DNA of 64,000 nt from Adiantum capillus-veneris. Its lineage: Eukaryota > Streptophyta > Polypodiopsida > Polypodiales > Pteridaceae. Shown here one piece after another: positions 60,760 through 64,000 of the stretch. The notes under the pieces are model-generated. The model was not told the origin of the DNA and made no database searches. It saw only the letters and a program-made list of their open reading frames with translations. Within the stretch, counting starts at the first letter, position 1; every line of letters starts with the position of its first letter. The stretch is taken from the NCBI GenBank assembly GCA_014529385.2, contig CM043959.1, positions 48,549,928 to 48,613,927 of the forward strand. The letters run 5' to 3'. The position numbers were made by a program, and so were the translations under genes.

Positions 60760-63700
60760 ATGGCTGGATCACAGGACACTGCTCTTTACAATATCAAGAA
60801 ACTGGATGGAACCAATTTCCCATTGTGGAAGAAGTAGATTTGGCACGTGTTGGTACAAAAGAAGCAGATAAAACCTATAAAGCTCAAAGGGATAAAACCA
60901 GAAGATATGGACGAAGATGAATGGAGCGAAATGGATGAATTGGCACTTTCTACCATTATGCTGACTTTGACAGAAATCGTTTACTTCAATGTAGCAGACG
61001 AGATGTCGGCTTATCAAGCATGGTTAAAGCTGAGTGATCTTTATGAGAAGCAGAGTGGAGCTTCACAAGTATACTGGCTTAAGAAGATTGTTGACTTGAA
61101 GATGAAAGAAGGGACACCTATGTAAAATCATCTGAATGAATTCAACACAATCTATAGTCAGTTGTCAGCTCAAGGTGTCAAGATTGATGAACCTGTTAGA
61201 GCTATGTTCCTGTTGATCACATTGCCGGAAAGTTGGGACACTTTTCGCACAACTTTGAGTAATTCTGCACCTCCAGATGGTTTGAACGTAGCAGGTGTAG
61301 AAGGAAGTCTGCTTACTGAAGAAACCAATAGAAAGACAATGGACAAAGGCAAAGGAAGAGCCTTAGTTGTCAGGGGAAGGACCAAAGAAAAGTACAAAGG
61401 TGGAAAGAGGAATCAGTCTCGTAGCAAGTCCCGCAGTGCTAAAGGCAAGAGTGACATAGAATGCTACCATTGTGGCAAGAAGGGTCACATGAAAAGAGAC
61501 TGCAGAGAATGGAAAGCAGAAAAAGGAAAAGAGAAAGCTGAAGACCATGGTGAGAAGAACAAGTCCTCAGTGAAGATTCAAGAAATAAATGTGACAAACA
61601 CTGTTGCAGAGGATGACAGTCTAGTGTCAAAAGACATCTACTTCTTGAAGAATACAATGGACTCAACTCTTCTTACAGCATCTGATGGAAATGCAATGAG
61701 TGACTGGATTATAGACTCAGGGGCATCACTTCATGTGTCTCCAAACAAGGAGTGGTTTACCTCTTATGTGACCACTAAAGATCATGTTCGGCTAGGCAAT
61801 GGGCAGACATGTGAGATCTTAGGTGTTGGAGATGTTCAATTGAAGTTTCAGAATGGCTCTTCTTTCACGCTGAAGAATGTGAGACATGTTCCCGCAATTA
61901 CAAAGAGCTTGATCAGCACAGGTTTACTTGATGATGCTGGCTACATCACCACTTTTGGACAGAACATGTGGAAGATATCCAAGGGTTCTATGACAGTAGC
62001 ACATGGAGTAAAGTCTGGAGGACTTTACTTGATTTATGTATCAAATGTCTCTAAAAATGTAATCAATGTAACCGAGCAGCCGAACGTTTCTTTGTGGCAT
62101 AGCCGGTTAGGACATATGTCCAAGAAGGGAATGGAAATCTTGTCTCGTTCTGGTTATTTGCCTGGCTTTTCATTTAATGATTTTGAATTCTGTGAACATT
62201 GTCTGTATGGTAAGCAAACACAGCAGCCACATAAGCATAGAAGCAGTAGAAGAGATACACAGTTGGCACTTGTTCATAGTGATTTGTGTGGACCTATGCC
62301 TAACCTATCTCTAGGGGGAGCTTCTTACTTTATGACATTTATAGATGATTACTCGAGGAAAGTATGGGTTTACTTTCTCAAGCACAAGGATGAAGCGTTT
62401 AGTGTTTTCAAAACGTTTGTGACACTTGTGGAGAATCAGAGTGGCAAGAAGCTTAAATGCTTACGCACTGACAATGGAGGAGAGTTTGTTTCAAAGGCCT
62501 TTCAGGACTTTTGTGAGTCAAAAGGTATAAAACGTGAACTTATTGCTCCTTACAATCCTCCTCAAAATGGTGTTGCTAAGAGGATGAATAGGACCATACA
62601 AGAGAAGGTCAGAAGTATGTTGTCTAATGCATAGCTGCCAAATGGGTTTTGGGCTGAAGCTGTATCAACAACTGTTCATCTTGTAAATAGATCTCCTAGC
62701 AAGGTTTTGCAGAAGGATTCAGTGCCAGAGATGGTATGGTCAGGCAAAATGCCCTCATACAAGCATCTCAGAGTCTTTGGCTGTGAGGCATATACTCACG
62801 TTCCAAAGGAATTTAGGAACAAACTTGAGCCAAAGAGTAGAAAGTGCATCTTTCTAGGCTATGGTAATTCTGGTGAGATGGGGTACAGACTTTGGGATCC
62901 CGAATCCAAAAAGGTTGTCCGCAGCAATGATGTTCACTTTAATGAATCCAAATATCATTCTAAACCAGAGAGGGTTGAGGAGATTAGAAGAGTTGTCTTC
63001 CAAGAAGATGGACCTGCACATGCAAGACAAAATGTCAGGGCTCAAGAGGAGCAAGGACAGGATAGAGTGGAACCACAGGTTGTGGCTGAGCCTGAGCCAC
63101 CTATTGTACGTAGATCTGGACGTGTCACGCGACCTCCTCATAGGTTTGTTCCATCTATGAACTATGTCACGTTGACTGATTGCAATGAGCCTTCATGTTA
63201 CAAGGAAGCAGTGCAAATGAAGGCCTCCGGGAATTGGCAATTGGCCATGTAGTCAGAGATGACAGCTCTGCATAAAAACAAGACATGGAAGCTAGTTAAA
63301 TTACCACAGGGCAAAAAGGCTCTACCTTGTAAATGGGTTTACAGGTATAAGATCACCGCTCATGATAGTCAGCCAAAGTACAAAGCAAGGCTTGTTGCCA
63401 AGGGCTTTAAGCAAGAACAAGGCATTGACTTTGATGAAGTCTTCTCTCCGGTGGTCAAGATGACTACATTGAGATGCTTTCTTGCATTGGTTGCCATATT
63501 AGATTTGGTGTTGCACCAAATGGATGTCAAGACAGTGTTCTTGCATGGTGATTTAGATGTGGAAATTTACATGCAGCAGCCAGATGGGTTTGTTGAGAAA
63601 GGCAAGGAAGATTGGGTATGCCAGTTGTTAAAGAGTCTTTATGGCTTAAAACAATCACAGAGGGCATGGTACCATAAATTCCACAAGTTTATGCTTTCTC

Positions 63701-64000
63701 AAGGCTACAAACGTAGTGAGTTCGATCACTGTCTATATACAAAGAACGCTAAGGATGGTAGTTGGCTGATCCTTATTTTGTATGTGGATGACATGTTGAT
63801 TGCTGGCAAGCACTTGGAAGAAATTTCAGCTTTGAAGTCAAAGATGGCAAAATCGTTTGACATGAAAGACATGGGTGAGGCAAGTCATATACTTGGTATG
63901 CGCATTGAGAGAGACAGATCAAAGAAGTTGATTTGGTTATCTCAAACAGAGTATATTGACAAGGTTTTGCAACGTTTCAATATGGAGAAGGGAAAGGCAC
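60760..64000 (+). pseudogene. Copia gag-pol polyprotein with four in-frame stops
   Basis: The frame opens at ATG 60760 and stays in register to the window end; the only breaks are TAG 60835, TAA 61123, TAG 62632 and TAG 63250, with no frameshift. Gag lies at 60760-61440 (LDGTNFPLW near the start) and ends in the knuckle CYHCGKKGHMKRDC (about 61462-61503). Protease has WIIDSGASLHVS (about 61708). Integrase has the HHCC finger (WHSRLGHM, CEHC), then HSDLCGPM, IDDYSRK, RTDNGGEF and a catalytic Glu region to 62631. RT has KARLVAKGFKQEQGIDFDEV, MDVKTVFLHGDL and YVDDMLIAG. Each break is consistent with a C-to-T change in a CAG or CAA codon, although that is inferred. The copy looks young. Confidence 0.92.

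Larger units (their letters stand above)
59471..64000 (+). mobile_element. Ty1-copia retrotransposon, 5' part, cut off by window edge
   Basis: It consists of a short LTR (59471-59662), a tRNA-Met primer site, a 1.1-kb leader (59679-60759) and one long polyprotein frame with gag, protease, integrase and reverse transcriptase in the copia order (integrase before RT). RNase H, 3' LTR and target duplication lie beyond the window. Motif style resembles the Tork/TNT1-like group, which is a tentative assignment. Confidence 0.92.

Overview
The window is nuclear DNA of a land plant. It holds one recognisable host gene, an RPK2-type leucine-rich-repeat receptor kinase cut by the left edge. The rest is almost entirely nested transposable elements: Ty3-type and Ty1-copia retrotransposons primed by initiator-tRNA-Met, a CACTA transposon with a spliced TNP2-type transposase, a Mutator-like element, a hAT remnant and small inverted-repeat elements. 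The species cannot be fixed from the sequence. The many CA/CT microsatellites and the ZNF862-like hAT type would fit a TE-rich non-flowering plant such as a fern, but that is a weak guess.

Layout. 1-2765 (minus): 921 uninterrupted codons of the receptor kinase. 2766-4046: its upstream region. 4047-14855: a non-protein-coding LTR retrotransposon (element A) bounded by a perfect 5-bp target duplication; its 5' LTR is broken by a hAT remnant (4084-7670) and by a solo LTR of another family (8025-9652), and its internal part is largely tandem repeats. 14935-15248: a MITE-like element. 16115-26127: a decayed Ty3 chromovirus-like retrotransposon (gypsy-1) whose 5' LTR carries a 1.3-kb terminal-inverted-repeat element (17674-18990).

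27412-55592 is a four-level nest. A related Ty3 element (C) is split inside its reverse transcriptase by a second one (B, 28089-48466). The gag of B is split twice, by a Mutator-like element (30264-34524, 9-bp target duplication) and by a CACTA element (34775-42463, 3-bp target duplication). The Mutator-like element itself contains a 447-bp MITE and three long hairpins with a common apex. The CACTA element keeps matching termini, subterminal GCGACGC repeats and two minus-strand genes whose exons join in frame (376 and 1104 codons), so it may be autonomous. 48511-53040 is anonymous DNA with pieces of an ABCB transporter pseudogene. 55593-59470 is anonymous and rich in microsatellites. 59471-64000 is the 5' part of a Ty1-copia element with one reading frame broken only by four in-frame stops; it runs off the right edge.

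How the parts relate: the insertion order can be read from interrupted sequences and target duplications (C before B; B before the Mutator-like and CACTA elements; element A before its solo LTR). The only features likely to make normal host or transposase protein are the receptor kinase and the two CACTA genes. The other coding regions are decayed.
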